Below are positions 52,137 through 62,362 of a stretch of 64,000 bases of DNA, one piece after another. Under the pieces are notes generated by a model. The model had not been told where the DNA came from, did no database searches, and worked only from the letters and a program-made list of their open reading frames with translations. Made by a program: the position numbers and the translations under genes. This stretch comes from an uncultured Lentibacter sp. (GTDB lineage Bacteria > Pseudomonadota > Alphaproteobacteria > Rhodobacterales > Rhodobacteraceae): contig NZ_CAKZKL010000007.1 of the NCBI RefSeq assembly GCF_937123735.1, positions 1 to 64,000 on the forward strand, given 5' to 3'. Position 1 is the stretch's first letter. Each line of letters starts with the position of its first letter.

Positions 52137-52985
52137 ATGCGCGCCGTTTTCGGATTGGTTCTTGTCATTGGCCTCGGTCTTGCCGGCTTTGCCGTTTATC
52201 TGGCCAAGGGCTATATCGAAGGCTACCAACATGCGCTCGCAGAAGAACGCTCCAAGGGCGGCTCCATAGAAACCGTCGAGATTTTCGTGTCCCGCAAATC
52301 GGTCACCTACGGCGAGCAGCTCGCCGCAGAAGATGTGCGCCTGGTGCACTGGCCCGTCGCCTCTTTGCCCGAGGGGGTGTATACGGTCCCCGAAGAGCTT
52401 TTTCCCGAGGGCTTTGACAAGCCCCGCTCTGTGCTGCGCTCCATCGAGGCCGGCGAGGCCATCCTAGAGGTCAAGCTGACCAAACCGGGCGAGGCCGCCG
52501 GGCTCACCTCCTTGCTCAAACCGGGCGAGCGCGCCTTTACAATCGAGGTCAATGTGTCCTCGGGCGTATCCGGTTTCTTGCGGCCCGGCCATAAGGTTGA
52601 TGTCTATTGGACCGGCAATATCAAGAGCCAGGGCGAGAGCACGGATGTCACCAAGCTGATCCAGTCCAGCCTGCCCCTGATTGCCATTGACCAATCCGCA
52701 AATGAAGAGGTCGAAAGTTCCGGGATCGCCCGCACCGTCACAGTCTCGGCCTCGCCCCAACAGGTGGCCGCGCTGGCCCAGGCCCAATCCACAGGCCAGC
52801 TTTCGCTCTCGCTTGTCGGCTCAGGCGACACCCATATCAGCGAAGCCATTGAAGTGGACCAGAACAGCCTGCTTGGCATTGTCAAAGTGCAAGCACCGGT
52901 CGAAGCCGCCCCCGAGGAGGTCTGCAAAATCCGCACCCGCCGCGGCGCCGAAGTGGTGGAAATCGAGATCCCCTGCACCAATTGA
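52137..52985 (+). CDS. cpaB: Tad pilus assembly protein CpaB/RcpC
   Basis: A 282-residue protein with an N-terminal membrane anchor (VFGLVLVIGLGLAGFAVYLA) and a periplasmic SAF domain (about 45-110, VEIFVSRKSVTYGEQLAAED). The second half is the RcpC-like part with VSGFLRPGHKVDVYWTG. CpaB links the inner-membrane motor to the secretin. The ATG at 52137 follows GAGGAA. A longer frame would add residues without a ribosome site. Confidence 0.9.
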   Translation: MRAVFGLVLVIGLGLAGFAVYLAKGYIEGYQHALAEERSKGGSIETVEIFVSRKSVTYGEQLAAEDVRLVHWPVASLPEGVYTVPEELFPEGFDKPRSVLRSIEAGEAILEVKLTKPGEAAGLTSLLKPGERAFTIEVNVSSGVSGFLRPGHKVDVYWTGNIKSQGESTDVTKLIQSSLPLIAIDQSANEEVESSGIARTVTVSASPQQVAALAQAQSTGQLSLSLVGSGDTHISEAIEVDQNSLLGIVKVQAPVEAAPEEVCKIRTRRGAEVVEIEIPCTN

Positions 52986-53009
52986 GCGCTGAGCGCCCAC
53001 AAAGCCACC

Positions 53010-53039
53010 GGGCTGCGCTTTTGCGCGGCCCTGTTTTTT
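53010..53039 (+). terminator. Terminator-like hairpin between cpaB and cpaC
   Basis: The stem GGGCTGCGC / GCGCGGCCC (one T-G pair, loop TTTT) is followed by TGTTTTTTG. An internal terminator here would lower expression of the rest of the tad genes relative to cpaB. Confidence 0.65.
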
Positions 53040-53210
53040 GTGGCGGCCCGGCCCTCTGTGGCGGCCCAGGGGCAATCTGTTGCAGCTTATCAACACAAAC
53101 AGCCGCTGCGAAACCTTTGATTCTTGCAATAAAATTCAATCTGACGCATTGTCACGGCAATAAAGGGCGAAAAGCCCGTAATGGTAATGTGATCAGAGAG
53201 GCAGGTCACA

Positions 53211-54635
53211 ATGATGTTGAGCAAATCCTTCAAGGCCGCCGCCGCATGTCTTGCGTTGGCGTTGTCGTCCGTTCCCCACACGGCTATTTCCGAGTCGCTG
53301 CGCGTTGTCAAACGTGGCACATCCAGCACCCTTGACGTGCCGATGAACCGCGCCGTGGTGGTCGAAAGCGAACAACCCTTTGCAGAACTTTCAATCGCAA
53401 ACCCCGCGATTGCAGATATCTCTTCGCTGTCTGACCGCACCATTTATGTGCTGGGCAAATCGCCGGGCCTCACAACCCTGACAATCCTTGACGCCAATGG
53501 CCGCCTGATCACCAATGTTGATGTGCGCGTCGCGGCCGATATTTCCGAATTTAAAGAGCGCCTGCGCCAGGTCTTGCCGGGCGAGAAAATCGAAGTGCGC
53601 ACCGCCAATGATGGGATCTTGCTGTCCGGCACCGTCTCCTCGACGGCCCGTTTGCAACGCGCCCTCGATCTGGCCGAGCGCTACGCGCCCGAGCGGGTCT
53701 CCAACCTGATGGTTGTCGGCGGCATCCAGCAGGTCATGCTCAAGGTGCGCTTTGCCGAAATGCAGCGCTCGGTGTCAAAGTCGCTCAGCGCCTCGCTGGC
53801 GCTCAACGGGTCTGCCGCGAGCGGCAACCTCGGCCTCAATGGCGGCACCAACAGCACCAACAATTCCGGCGCCATCACCTCAACGCTCGGCGGCGCCGTG
53901 CCGGCTGTCAATGACAACAACGCCGCCTTGCTCTTTGGCTTCAACGCCGGCTCTGTCGAGGTCGGCGTTCTGCTCGAAGCCCTTGAAACAAAAGGGGTTG
54001 TGCGCACATTGGCCGAGCCCAACCTCACCGCGCTTTCCGGCCAGGAAGCCAAGTTTCTCGCCGGTGGAGAATACCCCATTCCCGTATCCCAAGAGGGGGG
54101 CACCGTATCGGTGGATTACAAACCCTTCGGCGTGGAGCTCAATTTCATCCCCCGGGTCGTGGATGGCGATCTGATCAATCTTGAGCTGGAGGCGGCTGTC
54201 TCCTCGCTGGACCCCACCAACGGGGTGACCTTCAACAACTTCTCCATCGACGCGTTCAAACGCCGCGAAACCAAAACAACGGTCGAGCTGCGGGATGGCG
54301 AAAGCTTCGCCATCGCCGGGCTGCTGCAAGATGATTTCATCGACACCGCAGGTCAGGTGCCTTGGCTGGGTGATCTGCCGGTGCTGGGCGCGCTGTTTCG
54401 CAGCGCCGACTACCAGCGCTCCCAATCTGAGCTGGTGATCATCATCACCGCCCATCTTGTCACCCCGACACGGGGCGAGGCTCTGGCCCTGCCCACCGAC
54501 CGGGTGCGCCCACCCTCCGAGAAAGACCTGTTCTTGCACGGCCGCGTTGCGGCCACGGGCCAAGAGCAGGGCGGCGTTGTCGACGAGGTTGCCAAACAAG
54601 ACTTCAACGGCTCTTATGGGTATGTGATGGAGTAA
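53211..54635 (+). CDS. cpaC: Tad secretin CpaC/RcpA
   Basis: A 474-residue outer-membrane secretin with a signal peptide at about 1-27. An N-terminal N0/BON-like region (about 40-190) includes SLSDRTIYVLGKSPGLTTLT. The secretin core (about 200-430) has AEPNLTALSGQEAKFLAGGE and the VPWLGDLPVLGALFRS signature. It forms the pore through which the pilus leaves the cell. Either of two adjacent ATGs (53211, 53214) may start it. The OmpA-like gene follows 4 bases after its stop. Confidence 0.94.
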   Translation: MMLSKSFKAAAACLALALSSVPHTAISESLRVVKRGTSSTLDVPMNRAVVVESEQPFAELSIANPAIADISSLSDRTIYVLGKSPGLTTLTILDANGRLITNVDVRVAADISEFKERLRQVLPGEKIEVRTANDGILLSGTVSSTARLQRALDLAERYAPERVSNLMVVGGIQQVMLKVRFAEMQRSVSKSLSASLALNGSAASGNLGLNGGTNSTNNSGAITSTLGGAVPAVNDNNAALLFGFNAGSVEVGVLLEALETKGVVRTLAEPNLTALSGQEAKFLAGGEYPIPVSQEGGTVSVDYKPFGVELNFIPRVVDGDLINLELEAAVSSLDPTNGVTFNNFSIDAFKRRETKTTVELRDGESFAIAGLLQDDFIDTAGQVPWLGDLPVLGALFRSADYQRSQSELVIIITAHLVTPTRGEALALPTDRVRPPSEKDLFLHGRVAATGQEQGGVVDEVAKQDFNGSYGYVME

Positions 54636-54639
54636 GAGT

Positions 54640-55323
54640 ATGGTGAGGTTTACGAGTATGAAGAACGCGCGCAAGAGTTTCACCATGTTTCTGGCCTGCA
54701 CAGCCCTCACAGCCTGCGCCAGCAGCCCTGATATGATGCGCTTTGAAAGCGAGGCCGGCCTTCTGCTGCGCGGTGCCGATTTTGGCAACGCCACGCGCAA
54801 CAACACCCAGATCATGTCCGGTGAAAAATCATATGCCATTGATCTGGCCAACCGCTTTGCCGCCGAAGTGATCACGACAGTGCATTTCAGCTTCAACTCC
54901 GCAGCGCTGGATGCCGGCGCGCGCGATGCCCTGCGTGAGCAGGCCAATTGGATCCGCCAGTTCCCGGAAATCACCTTCCGGGTCTTTGGTCATGCCGATG
55001 CCCCCGGCACCAACGCCTACAACAAGGCTCTGGGCCTGCGCCGCGCCCATGCGGTGGTGGCCTTCCTGAGCAGCCAGGGGATCAGCCGCAACCGGCTGGA
55101 GGCCGTGTCCTCGCTGGGCGAAACCCAGCCGCTGGTGGCCACAGAGGCCCGCGAGCGGCGCAACCGGCGCGCTGTCACCGAGGTCTCAGGCTTCCTGCGC
55201 AGCCATCCTTCGGTTCTGGATGGGAAATACGCCCAGATCATCTTCCGCGATTATGCCAGCTCCGCAGAGGCCGCAATTGGCACCTCCGGCATTGCCGGCT
55301 CAGAGCTCGCAACCGACAATTAA
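54640..55323 (+). CDS. OmpA-family lipoprotein of the Tad locus
   Basis: A 227-residue protein with a hydrophobic start, lipobox LTAC (Cys26) and a C-terminal OmpA/MotB-type peptidoglycan-binding domain (about 80-185; FRVFGHADAPGTNAYNKALG and RRNRRAVTEV). It probably ties the pilus secretin to the cell wall. A second ATG at 54658 is an alternative start, and both leave the lipobox in place. It lies 4 bases after cpaC and before cpaE, where other species have cpaD. Confidence 0.87.
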   Translation: MVRFTSMKNARKSFTMFLACTALTACASSPDMMRFESEAGLLLRGADFGNATRNNTQIMSGEKSYAIDLANRFAAEVITTVHFSFNSAALDAGARDALREQANWIRQFPEITFRVFGHADAPGTNAYNKALGLRRAHAVVAFLSSQGISRNRLEAVSSLGETQPLVATEARERRNRRAVTEVSGFLRSHPSVLDGKYAQIIFRDYASSAEAAIGTSGIAGSELATDN

Positions 55324-55589
55324 CCCCTCGCCAAACCCGCCGGGACAGCCTGCAAAGGGCTTTTCCAGCGGGTTTCACGCCGGCTCTGACACGCCATGGG
55401 CGCACAGATTTTTCCTGAAAAACCAGTGAAATTCGCAGAAAAGCGGATTTTTGGCCCCAATTCTGCCCCAGTCTCACGCGACAGTCTCTGAAAAGCAGTT
55501 GTGAGTCTTGTTGCAAGCAGGGCCACAGGGCTATGGGGGCCAAAACGGCAAAATGCCAGCCCTCTTTGCTCAAAAATGAGGAAAAGGCC

Positions 55590-56825
55590 ATGACACGTTC
55601 AAATTCCCCCGCACAGGAGCTCGCCCCGCTCAGGGCCTGCACGGTGAGCCGTGATGTGCAAGAATTTGATCTGCTGATCGAAGATATGGAGCATATTCTC
55701 GGCGAGGCCTGGGGCGATATCGGCTTTGGCGAGGCCCGCCATTTCTTTGAGCAGCCCGAGGCGCGCACGCTGGAGTTTGTTGCGCTGGCGCTTGACAGCC
55801 AAGACGAGGAGAAGGTCGTCTTTCTCAGCGAGATCGTCAAAGCCGCCAAGCAAAAAAATATCAAGGTCATCGTGATCGCCGAAGATGTGACCCCGGTGGC
55901 GCTGCACCAGCTTTTGCGCGACGGAGCCGATGAATTTCTGCCCTATCCGCTGCCCGAAGGCGAGCTGGAGGCCGCAATCGCCCGCCTCAACACCCCCGCG
56001 CCGGGCCAGGAGCCCAGCGCAGCCCCCGCCCCTGTGCCCGTGGGGCGCAAAGATGGTGTCGTGCTCGCGGTGCATGGCCTCGCCGGCGGCACAGGCGCCA
56101 CCACATTGGCCGTGAACCTGGCTTTCGAGCTGGCCACACTCGACAAGAAAGCGCCGCCCAAGGTCTGCCTCATTGACCTTGATTTGCAGTTTGGCTCGGT
56201 CGCCACAGCGCTTGATCTGCCGCGCCTTGAGCCGGTTTTTGAGCTTTGGTCCGATACGGAGAGCATGGACGCCGAAATGTTTCATGCGGCCCTTGTGAGT
56301 TATGAGGAAAAACTCAGCGTTTTCACCGCGCCCGCCGATATGGTGCCGCTTGATCTGATTTCGCCCACCGATGTCGAACGGCTGCTTGAGATGGCCAGCA
56401 CCCAGTTTGACTATGTGATCGTGGATATGCCCAAAACCCTGGTGCAATGGAGCGAAACAGTCCTGCGCAAGGCGGCCGTCTATTTCGCGCCGCTCGAACT
56501 TGATATGCGCTCGGCGCAAAATACGCTGCGCTTCTTGCGCGCGCTGCAAGCCGAGGAGCTGCCCAGCGCCCAGCTGCGGTATGTGCTCAACCGCGGTCCG
56601 CGCTTCACCGATCTCAACGGCAAGGCGCGTATCAAGCGCATGGCCGAGAGCCTTGACATCAAAATCGAGGTGATCCTGTCAGATGGCGGCAAGGCCGTCA
56701 CCCAGGGCGCTGATCACGGGCTGCCGCTGGCCAGCGCCGCCGCCAAGAACCCGCTGCGCAAGGAAATCTCCAAACTGGCTGCCGAGCTGCACGCTCTGGG
56801 CCAGACCCGCGCCGAAGCCGCTTAG
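55590..56825 (+). CDS. cpaE: Tad pilus localisation ATPase CpaE/TadZ
   Basis: A 411-residue protein with an N-terminal receiver-like domain (about 10-140, IKVIVIAEDVTPVALHQLLR) and a C-terminal ParA/MinD-type domain. The Walker A loop is the deviant GLAGGTGATTLAVNLA, where the usual GKTT lysine is Ala, as is common in CpaE. The partner motif VCLIDLDLQFGSVATALDLP is intact. CpaE localises the pilus machine to a cell pole. The ATG at 55590 follows GAGGAAAAGG. Confidence 0.9.
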   Translation: MTRSNSPAQELAPLRACTVSRDVQEFDLLIEDMEHILGEAWGDIGFGEARHFFEQPEARTLEFVALALDSQDEEKVVFLSEIVKAAKQKNIKVIVIAEDVTPVALHQLLRDGADEFLPYPLPEGELEAAIARLNTPAPGQEPSAAPAPVPVGRKDGVVLAVHGLAGGTGATTLAVNLAFELATLDKKAPPKVCLIDLDLQFGSVATALDLPRLEPVFELWSDTESMDAEMFHAALVSYEEKLSVFTAPADMVPLDLISPTDVERLLEMASTQFDYVIVDMPKTLVQWSETVLRKAAVYFAPLELDMRSAQNTLRFLRALQAEELPSAQLRYVLNRGPRFTDLNGKARIKRMAESLDIKIEVILSDGGKAVTQGADHGLPLASAAAKNPLRKEISKLAAELHALGQTRAEAA

Positions 56826-56839
56826 GAAAGAGACAGCAG

Positions 56840-58312
56840 ATGTTTTCCCGCTACAAGAAAAACACCACCGCCACCCCCAAGGTGACCACGCTGCCCCCAA
56901 AAGGCGCAGCCCCCGCCGCTGCGCCCGCGCACCCGCCTGCACAGGCCGCGCCCGCAGAGCCGCCCAAACCGGTGAGCCTGCGTCGCCCCACCAAGGCCCA
57001 GCCCGCAACCGCCGCGCCGATGGACAAGGAAGCCAAACGCCGCGAGCGGATCGGAGAACTCAAACTTGAGCTGCACCGCGAGCTGTTGGACAGCCTCAAT
57101 CTGGCCGCGCTGGAGAACGCCACGGAAAGCGATCTGCGCGCCGAAATCAACGCCATCACCGATGAGGTTTTGAGCCAGAAAAACGTGGTGCTCAACCGCG
57201 ATGACCGCAGCACGCTCAACAAGGAGCTGTTTGATGAGGTCAAAGGGCTTGGCCCGCTCGAAACCCTGCTGCAAGACGAAACGGTCAACGATATTCTCGT
57301 CAACGGTCCCAAGCAGATTTTTGTGGAACGCGCCGGCAAGCTCCAGCTCACCAATGTGACCTTCAAAGACGAAAAACACCTGATGCGGATCATCGACAAG
57401 ATCGTCTCCGCCGTGGGCCGCCGTGTGGATGAAAGCAACCCCTATGTTGACGCCCGTTTGCAAGACGGCTCGCGCTTCAACGCCATGGTGCCGCCGATTG
57501 CGGTTGATGGCAGCCTTGTCTCCATCCGGAAATTCAAGAAAGACAAGCTCGGCATTGACGATCTGGTGGCCTTTGGCGCCTTCTCCGAGGAGATGGCCGC
57601 CTACCTTCAGGCCGCCGTCTCCACCCGTCTCAACGTGATCGTTTCGGGCGGGACAGGCTCGGGCAAAACCACCACTCTCAACGCGCTGTCCAGCTTCATC
57701 GCCGATGACGAGCGCATCCTCACCATCGAAGACACCGCCGAACTCCAACTCCAGCAGACCCATGTGGGCCGCATGGAAAGCCGCCCCCCCAATGTGGAAG
57801 GCAAGGGCGAGGTTTCCCCCCGCGACTGTCTGAAAAACGCCCTGCGGATGCGCCCGGACCGGATCATCGTCGGCGAAACCCGTGGCGAGGAGGTGATCGA
57901 CATGCTCCAGGCCATGAACACCGGCCACGACGGCTCCATGACCACCATCCACGCCAACAACCCGCGTGATGGGATCTCACGCCTTGAAAACATGGTCGCC
58001 ATGGCCGGAATCGAAATGCCGCTCAAAGCGGTGCGCAGCCAGATTTCTTCGGCCGTCAACCTGCTGGTGCAGGCCTCGCGCCTGCAAGACGGCTCGCGCC
58101 GCATGACCTCGATCACCGAGATCACCGGCATGGAAGGCGATGTCATCTCGATGCAGGAAATCTTCCGCTTCCAGCGCGTCGGGCTGACCCCGGACAACAA
58201 GATCATCGGTCACTTCACAGCCACCGGCGTGCGCAGCCATTTCTCCGAGCGCTTCCGCCTCTGGGGCTATGATCTGCCCACGTCCCTCTTTGAACCTGTC
58301 GCAGCGGAGTAG
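56840..58312 (+). CDS. cpaF: Tad secretion ATPase CpaF/TadA
   Basis: A 490-residue hexameric ATPase that drives Flp pilus polymerisation from the cytoplasmic face. The first 60 or so residues are a Pro/Ala-rich linker. Then comes the N-terminal domain with [20 protein letters not shown], the Walker [16 protein letters not shown] near residue 270, the Asp box [13 protein letters not shown] and the Walker B region [20 protein letters not shown]. It lies 14 bases after cpaE and 4 bases before tadB. Confidence 0.96.
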   Translation: MFSRYKKNTTATPKVTTLPPKGAAPAAAPAHPPAQAAPAEPPKPVSLRRPTKAQPATAAPMDKEAKRRERIGELKLELHRELLDSLNLAALENATESDLRAEINAITDEVLSQKNVVLNRDDRSTLNKELFDEVKGLGPLETLLQDETVNDILVNGPKQIFVERAGKLQLTNVTFKDEKHLMRIIDKIVSAVGRRVDESNPYVDARLQDGSRFNAMVPPIAVDGSLVSIRKFKKDKLGIDDLVAFGAFSEEMAAYLQAAVSTRLNVIVSGGTGSGKTTTLNALSSFIADDERILTIEDTAELQLQQTHVGRMESRPPNVEGKGEVSPRDCLKNALRMRPDRIIVGETRGEEVIDMLQAMNTGHDGSMTTIHANNPRDGISRLENMVAMAGIEMPLKAVRSQISSAVNLLVQASRLQDGSRRMTSITEITGMEGDVISMQEIFRFQRVGLTPDNKIIGHFTATGVRSHFSERFRLWGYDLPTSLFEPVAAE

Positions 58313-58316
58313 CCCC

Positions 58317-59285
58317 ATGGCCATCAGTGCAGAACCGATCATCTACGGCCTGATCTTTGTCGGCGTGCTTGTGCTCGTGGAAGGGCTCTATCTGACCCTG
58401 TTTGGCCGCTCCATCTCGCTCAACAGCCGCGTCAACCGTCGCCTCGAGCTGCTCCAGAAAGGCAGCAAACGCTCTGATGTGATGGACAAGCTGCGCAAGG
58501 AGATGAACCAGCATGGCCGCTCCATGGGCATCCCGCTTTATTCCATCCTGGCCACCAAGGCCCAGAAGGCGGCGCTGGCCTTCTCCCCCGGCCAGCTCAT
58601 CCTGATCATCGCCGGCGTCAGTGTTCTGGCGTTTTTGGGCCTGACCTTCGCAACCGAGTCCGCTTTGGCGGTGCGCGCCGCCCTGGCCCCGATGATGGGC
58701 ATTGGCGGGGTGTATTTCTGGGTCAATTCAAAAGCCAAGAAGCGCATCTCCATGATCGAGGAGCAGCTTCCAGACGCGGTCGAGCTGATGGTGCGCTCCC
58801 TGCGGGTGGGGCATCCCTTTGCCTCTGCCGTGCAAATTGTCTCCAAAGAAATCAAAGATCCGCTGGCCTCGGAATTTGGCATTATCGCCGACGAATGCGC
58901 CTATGGGCGCGATGTGGGCGATGCGCTCAAGGATATGGCCGAGCGGATCGGCCTGCAAGACCTGCGCTTTCTTGCCGTCGCCGTCACCATCCAGCAGCAG
59001 TCCGGCGGCAACCTCGCCGAAATTCTCGCAGGGCTTGCACAGGTGATCCGGGCGCGCTTCCGGCTGTTTCGCCGCGTCAAAGCCATCACCGCCGAGGCGC
59101 AATGGTCGGGCAAGTTCCTGTCCTCCTTTCCCGTCGTGGCGCTGATCGTGATCAATGTGGGCAAACCTGACTATTACGACGAAGTTCTCGACCACCCCTA
59201 TTTCATTCCCGCCTGTATCTTTGTGGCCGTCTTCCTCACCCTCAATCTCGTGGTGATGCGGATCCTCACAGATATCAAGGTCTAA
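58317..59285 (+). CDS. tadB: Tad inner-membrane platform protein TadB
   Basis: A 322-residue T2SSF-family membrane protein. A first helix lies at about 7-29, two more at about 93-140 and two near the C-terminus, around the cytoplasmic GspF-like domain (about 155-285; DAVELMVRSLRVGHPFASAV and QQQSGGNLAEILAGLAQVIR). With TadC it forms the platform on which CpaF acts. The ATG at 58317 follows GGAG just after the cpaF stop. Confidence 0.93.
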   Translation: MAISAEPIIYGLIFVGVLVLVEGLYLTLFGRSISLNSRVNRRLELLQKGSKRSDVMDKLRKEMNQHGRSMGIPLYSILATKAQKAALAFSPGQLILIIAGVSVLAFLGLTFATESALAVRAALAPMMGIGGVYFWVNSKAKKRISMIEEQLPDAVELMVRSLRVGHPFASAVQIVSKEIKDPLASEFGIIADECAYGRDVGDALKDMAERIGLQDLRFLAVAVTIQQQSGGNLAEILAGLAQVIRARFRLFRRVKAITAEAQWSGKFLSSFPVVALIVINVGKPDYYDEVLDHPYFIPACIFVAVFLTLNLVVMRILTDIKV

Positions 59286-59296
59286 GGAGCCAGCCG

Positions 59297-60262
59297 ATGG
59301 ACCCACTTCTCACCGCTCTCACAGAGGCCCTCGGGCCCTTCGGCCCGCTGATCGCTCTGGGTGTGCTCGGGCTGATCCTTGTGTTGGTGGCCCTCTCCTT
59401 GATGATTTCCCAAAAGCGCGATCCGCTGGAACGGCTCAAGCAGGACACGCGCCTGCCGTCCAACGCGCGTGAGGTCAAACAGGCCCTGCGTGCATCGCAA
59501 CACAACGAAAAGCTCGAGCGCTACGCCACCTTTCTGGAGCCGCAAGACGAGGCCGAGCTGGCCGGCATGAAGCTCAAACTGATGCAGGCCGGCTATCGCG
59601 GCCGCGATGCTGTGCGCTATTTCCACTTCGCCCAGTTTGCGCTTGGTATTGGCTGCCTTGTGCTCGGAGTCTCCTATTTTGTGCTGTTTGTCCAAAACGA
59701 CCAGACAACCACCCAGCAGACGGTTCTCTATATTCTGGGGCCGGGGGCGTTTGGCTATATGTTCCCCAAATATTGGGTCACCAAACGCATGGGCAAACGC
59801 CAGGAAAACCTCACCAACGGCTTTCCCGATGCGCTCGACATGCTGCTGGTCTGTGTGGAAGCGGGGCAATCCATGGAGCAATCTATCGTGCGCGTGTCCA
59901 AGGAAGTGCGCCCCTCCTGCCCGGATCTGGCCGATGAGCTTGAAATCGTCTCTCATGAAATGAAAGCCGGCAAGGACAAGTCCACAGTGCTCAACGATAT
60001 GTCCGAGCGCTGCGGATCGCAGGATATTTCCAGCTTCGTGACAGTGATGAACCAGAGCCAGTCTTTTGGCACACCTATTTCCGATGCGCTGCGGGTCTAT
60101 TCCGCCGAAATGCGCGACAAACGGGTGATGCGCGCCGAAGAGGCCGCGAATAAGTTGCCAACCAAGATGACACTTGCCACAATGATGCTGACGGTGCCGC
60201 CGTTGCTGATCATCCTGATCGGGCCTTCGGTGCATGGCATCACGCAATTGGGCAATTTGTAG
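59297..60262 (+). CDS. tadC: Tad inner-membrane platform protein TadC
   Basis: A 321-residue paralogue of TadB with helices at about 15-37, 110-135, 140-160 and near the C-terminus, and one GspF-like domain (FPDALDMLLVCVEAGQSMEQ, then NQSQSFGTPISDALRVYSAE). It partners TadB. The ATG follows AAGGAG 11 bases after the tadB stop. Confidence 0.93.
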   Translation: MDPLLTALTEALGPFGPLIALGVLGLILVLVALSLMISQKRDPLERLKQDTRLPSNAREVKQALRASQHNEKLERYATFLEPQDEAELAGMKLKLMQAGYRGRDAVRYFHFAQFALGIGCLVLGVSYFVLFVQNDQTTTQQTVLYILGPGAFGYMFPKYWVTKRMGKRQENLTNGFPDALDMLLVCVEAGQSMEQSIVRVSKEVRPSCPDLADELEIVSHEMKAGKDKSTVLNDMSERCGSQDISSFVTVMNQSQSFGTPISDALRVYSAEMRDKRVMRAEEAANKLPTKMTLATMMLTVPPLLIILIGPSVHGITQLGNL

Positions 60263-60269
60263 GGTCTTT

Positions 60270-60842
60270 ATGATTAATCGCCGCTTCGGGCTGTTGCTGG
60301 CATCCCCCCTTGTTCTGTCGCTTGCGGCCTGTGCGCCCAGCGGGCTGGGCGCCGCCAAGGACAGCCCCTATGCCCCCGGTCGCAAGGCCGGGGCGGCGGC
60401 GGTCGATGGCTTGCTGGTGGGCCACCGTCTGATGGCCGCGGGCGAATATGAGCTGGCCTTGCAAGCCTTCACGAGGGCCGCCGGTCAGCAGGGGCTGAGC
60501 GTTGATGTGCTGTCGGCTCTGGGCTCGGCCAATATCGGGCTGGGGCGGCTTGGCCAGGCCGAAAAGCTCCTGCGCCGCGCGATCGAGACCGACGAAGCCG
60601 TGCCCGAAGCCTGGAACAACCTCGGGGTGGTTCTGATGGAGCGCGGCCAATATGCCGAGGCGGCCCAGATTTTTCAGCGCGCTTTCGCGCTGGATGATGG
60701 CAAAAGTGACTCAATTCGCGATAATTTGCGCTTAGCGCTCGCCAAAACCGACAATTCAGACTATGCTGGCCAGCAAGAAGAGCAGATATATAAGTTGGTT
60801 CGGCGCGGAAGCAGCGACTTCCTCATAAGATCGATACCATAA
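60270..60842 (+). CDS. tadD: TPR lipoprotein TadD
   Basis: A 190-residue lipoprotein (lipobox LAAC, Cys21) with about three tetratricopeptide repeats (GEYELALQAFTRAAGQQGLS, GLGRLGQAEKLLRRAIETDE, and NNLGVVLMERGQYAEAAQIF). TadD is thought to help place the secretin in the outer membrane, as a pilotin does. It lies 7 bases after tadC. Confidence 0.88.
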   Translation: MINRRFGLLLASPLVLSLAACAPSGLGAAKDSPYAPGRKAGAAAVDGLLVGHRLMAAGEYELALQAFTRAAGQQGLSVDVLSALGSANIGLGRLGQAEKLLRRAIETDEAVPEAWNNLGVVLMERGQYAEAAQIFQRAFALDDGKSDSIRDNLRLALAKTDNSDYAGQQEEQIYKLVRRGSSDFLIRSIP

Positions 60843-60872
60843 CGAGTTGTGGCAGTAAGAGGACGCAGGCAT

Positions 60873-61730
60873 ATGCGCCATCACAAGTTTATTCCCCTAT
60901 GCTTTCTGGGCATGGTTGCTCTGGCCGGCTGCCAGACCCCCTCAAACCAAGATGTCGACCGCGCCTTTCAGGATGTGAATGTCGTCGACGAGAGCAATCT
61001 CAACGACATCATGCTCACTGTGGCCGACCCCAATGAAGCGGTCAATTATTTCAAGCGGGCCGTGGCCGATGCCCCTGAGCGCCCTGATCTCTTGCGCGGC
61101 CTTGGCCAGTCCCTGATCCGCGCCAAACGCGCCAGCGAGGCGGTGCCCGTCTATGCCCGCCTGCTCCAGACGCCAGAGGCCAGCAACGAAGACCGCGTCG
61201 ACTATGCCGATGCCCTCATCCGCGCCGGCGATTGGGCAGAAGCCGAGAAAACCCTCAACAGCGTGCCGCCCACCTTTGAAACCTTCAAGCGCTACCGCCT
61301 GGAGGCCATGGTGGCCGACAGCAACAAGCAATGGCAGAAGTCTGACAGCTTTTACGAAACCGCCGTCGGCCTCACCACCCGCCCCGCCGGGGTGCTCAAC
61401 AACTGGGGTTACTCCAAGCTGACCCGCGGCGACTACAAGGATGCAGAGCGCCTCTTCGCCGATGCCATCCGCCAGGACAACTCGCTTTTCACCGCCAAGA
61501 ACAACATGGTGCTCGCGCGGGGCGCCCAGCGCGATTACAATCTCCCGGTGCTGCCCATGACACAGGTGGAGCGCGCGCAGCTTTTGCACACCCTCGGGCT
61601 CTCGGCCATCAAGCAAGGCGATGTCGAGACAGGCAAGGGGCTCTTGCGCGAGGCCATCAGCACCCATCCACAGCATTTTGAAGCCGCCGTGCGGGCCCTG
61701 CGCGCCCTTGACAGCTCCGTCAGCAACTGA
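60873..61730 (+). CDS. Second TPR lipoprotein of the Tad locus
   Basis: A 285-residue lipoprotein (lipobox LAGC) with several TPR units (for example NYFKRAVADAPERPDLLRGL and NNWGYSKLTRGDYKDAERLF). It follows tadD directly and is related in plan, probably an ancient duplicate with a role in secretin assembly or partner docking. The ATG at 60873 is preferred to a GTG at 60849 because of the AGAGGA site. Confidence 0.85.
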   Translation: MRHHKFIPLCFLGMVALAGCQTPSNQDVDRAFQDVNVVDESNLNDIMLTVADPNEAVNYFKRAVADAPERPDLLRGLGQSLIRAKRASEAVPVYARLLQTPEASNEDRVDYADALIRAGDWAEAEKTLNSVPPTFETFKRYRLEAMVADSNKQWQKSDSFYETAVGLTTRPAGVLNNWGYSKLTRGDYKDAERLFADAIRQDNSLFTAKNNMVLARGAQRDYNLPVLPMTQVERAQLLHTLGLSAIKQGDVETGKGLLREAISTHPQHFEAAVRALRALDSSVSN

Positions 61731-61738
61731 GCCCCGTG

Positions 61739-62233
61739 ATGGCCCTCTCTGCACAGGCGGCCTGGCTCTTCCTGCCCTTTGTGCTGCCCATCTGCCTCTG
61801 GGTGGCCTGGAGCGATCTGCGGGCGATGAAAATTCCCAACAAGGCCGTGCTTGCGCTCGTGGCGGTGTTCTTGCTGCTCGGTCTCTGGGTGTTGCCGCTT
61901 GAGGCCTATCTTTGGCGGCTGCTCCAGCTGCTCGTGGTGCTGCTCGCCGGGGTGCTGCTCAACGCACTCGGCGCGATCGGCGCAGGGGATGCCAAATTCG
62001 CCGCCGCCGCTGCGCCCTTTATCGCCCTGGGCGACATCCGCCTGCTTCTGGCGCTCTATGCCGCCAATCTGGCCGCCGCGTTGCTCACCCACCGCCTCGC
62101 CAAACACAGCCCCCTGCGCCACCTCGCGCCCGAGTGGAAAAGCTGGGCCGCCAGTCCCGAATTTCCCATGGGTTTCAGCCTCGGCGGCACGCTCGCACTC
62201 TATCTGGCTCTGGGCACGGTCCTGGGCCAATAG
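61739..62233 (+). CDS. cpaA: Prepilin peptidase CpaA/TadV
   Basis: A membrane protein of about 164 residues, an A24-type aspartic peptidase that removes the leader from Flp and TadE/F prepilins. The two catalytic aspartates are visible in WSDLRAMKIPN (about 26) and GAGDAKFAA (about 83). It has about five or six helices and no methylase domain, normal for TadV. Its unusual prepilin substrates (VDW core) are encoded 10 kb upstream. A GTG at 61736 is an alternative start. Confidence 0.92.
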   Translation: MALSAQAAWLFLPFVLPICLWVAWSDLRAMKIPNKAVLALVAVFLLLGLWVLPLEAYLWRLLQLLVVLLAGVLLNALGAIGAGDAKFAAAAAPFIALGDIRLLLALYAANLAAALLTHRLAKHSPLRHLAPEWKSWAASPEFPMGFSLGGTLALYLALGTVLGQ

Positions 62234-62362
62234 GCGCAAAAACCGCGCCCCAAGGCCCGATCACCACAATCTTTCCATATTTTCTGCACTTTGTTCTGCC
62301 AATCTGCACACAACGGCCCCCACCCAAGGGCTCCCCTACCCCTATGCAGATTTGAGGCCCGC

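Noticed and set aside
56095-56125. The missing Walker A lysine in CpaE as a sign of a dead gene
   Set aside because: Loss of this lysine (GA[ST]T for GKTT) is usual in CpaE-type proteins, and the rest of the domain is intact.
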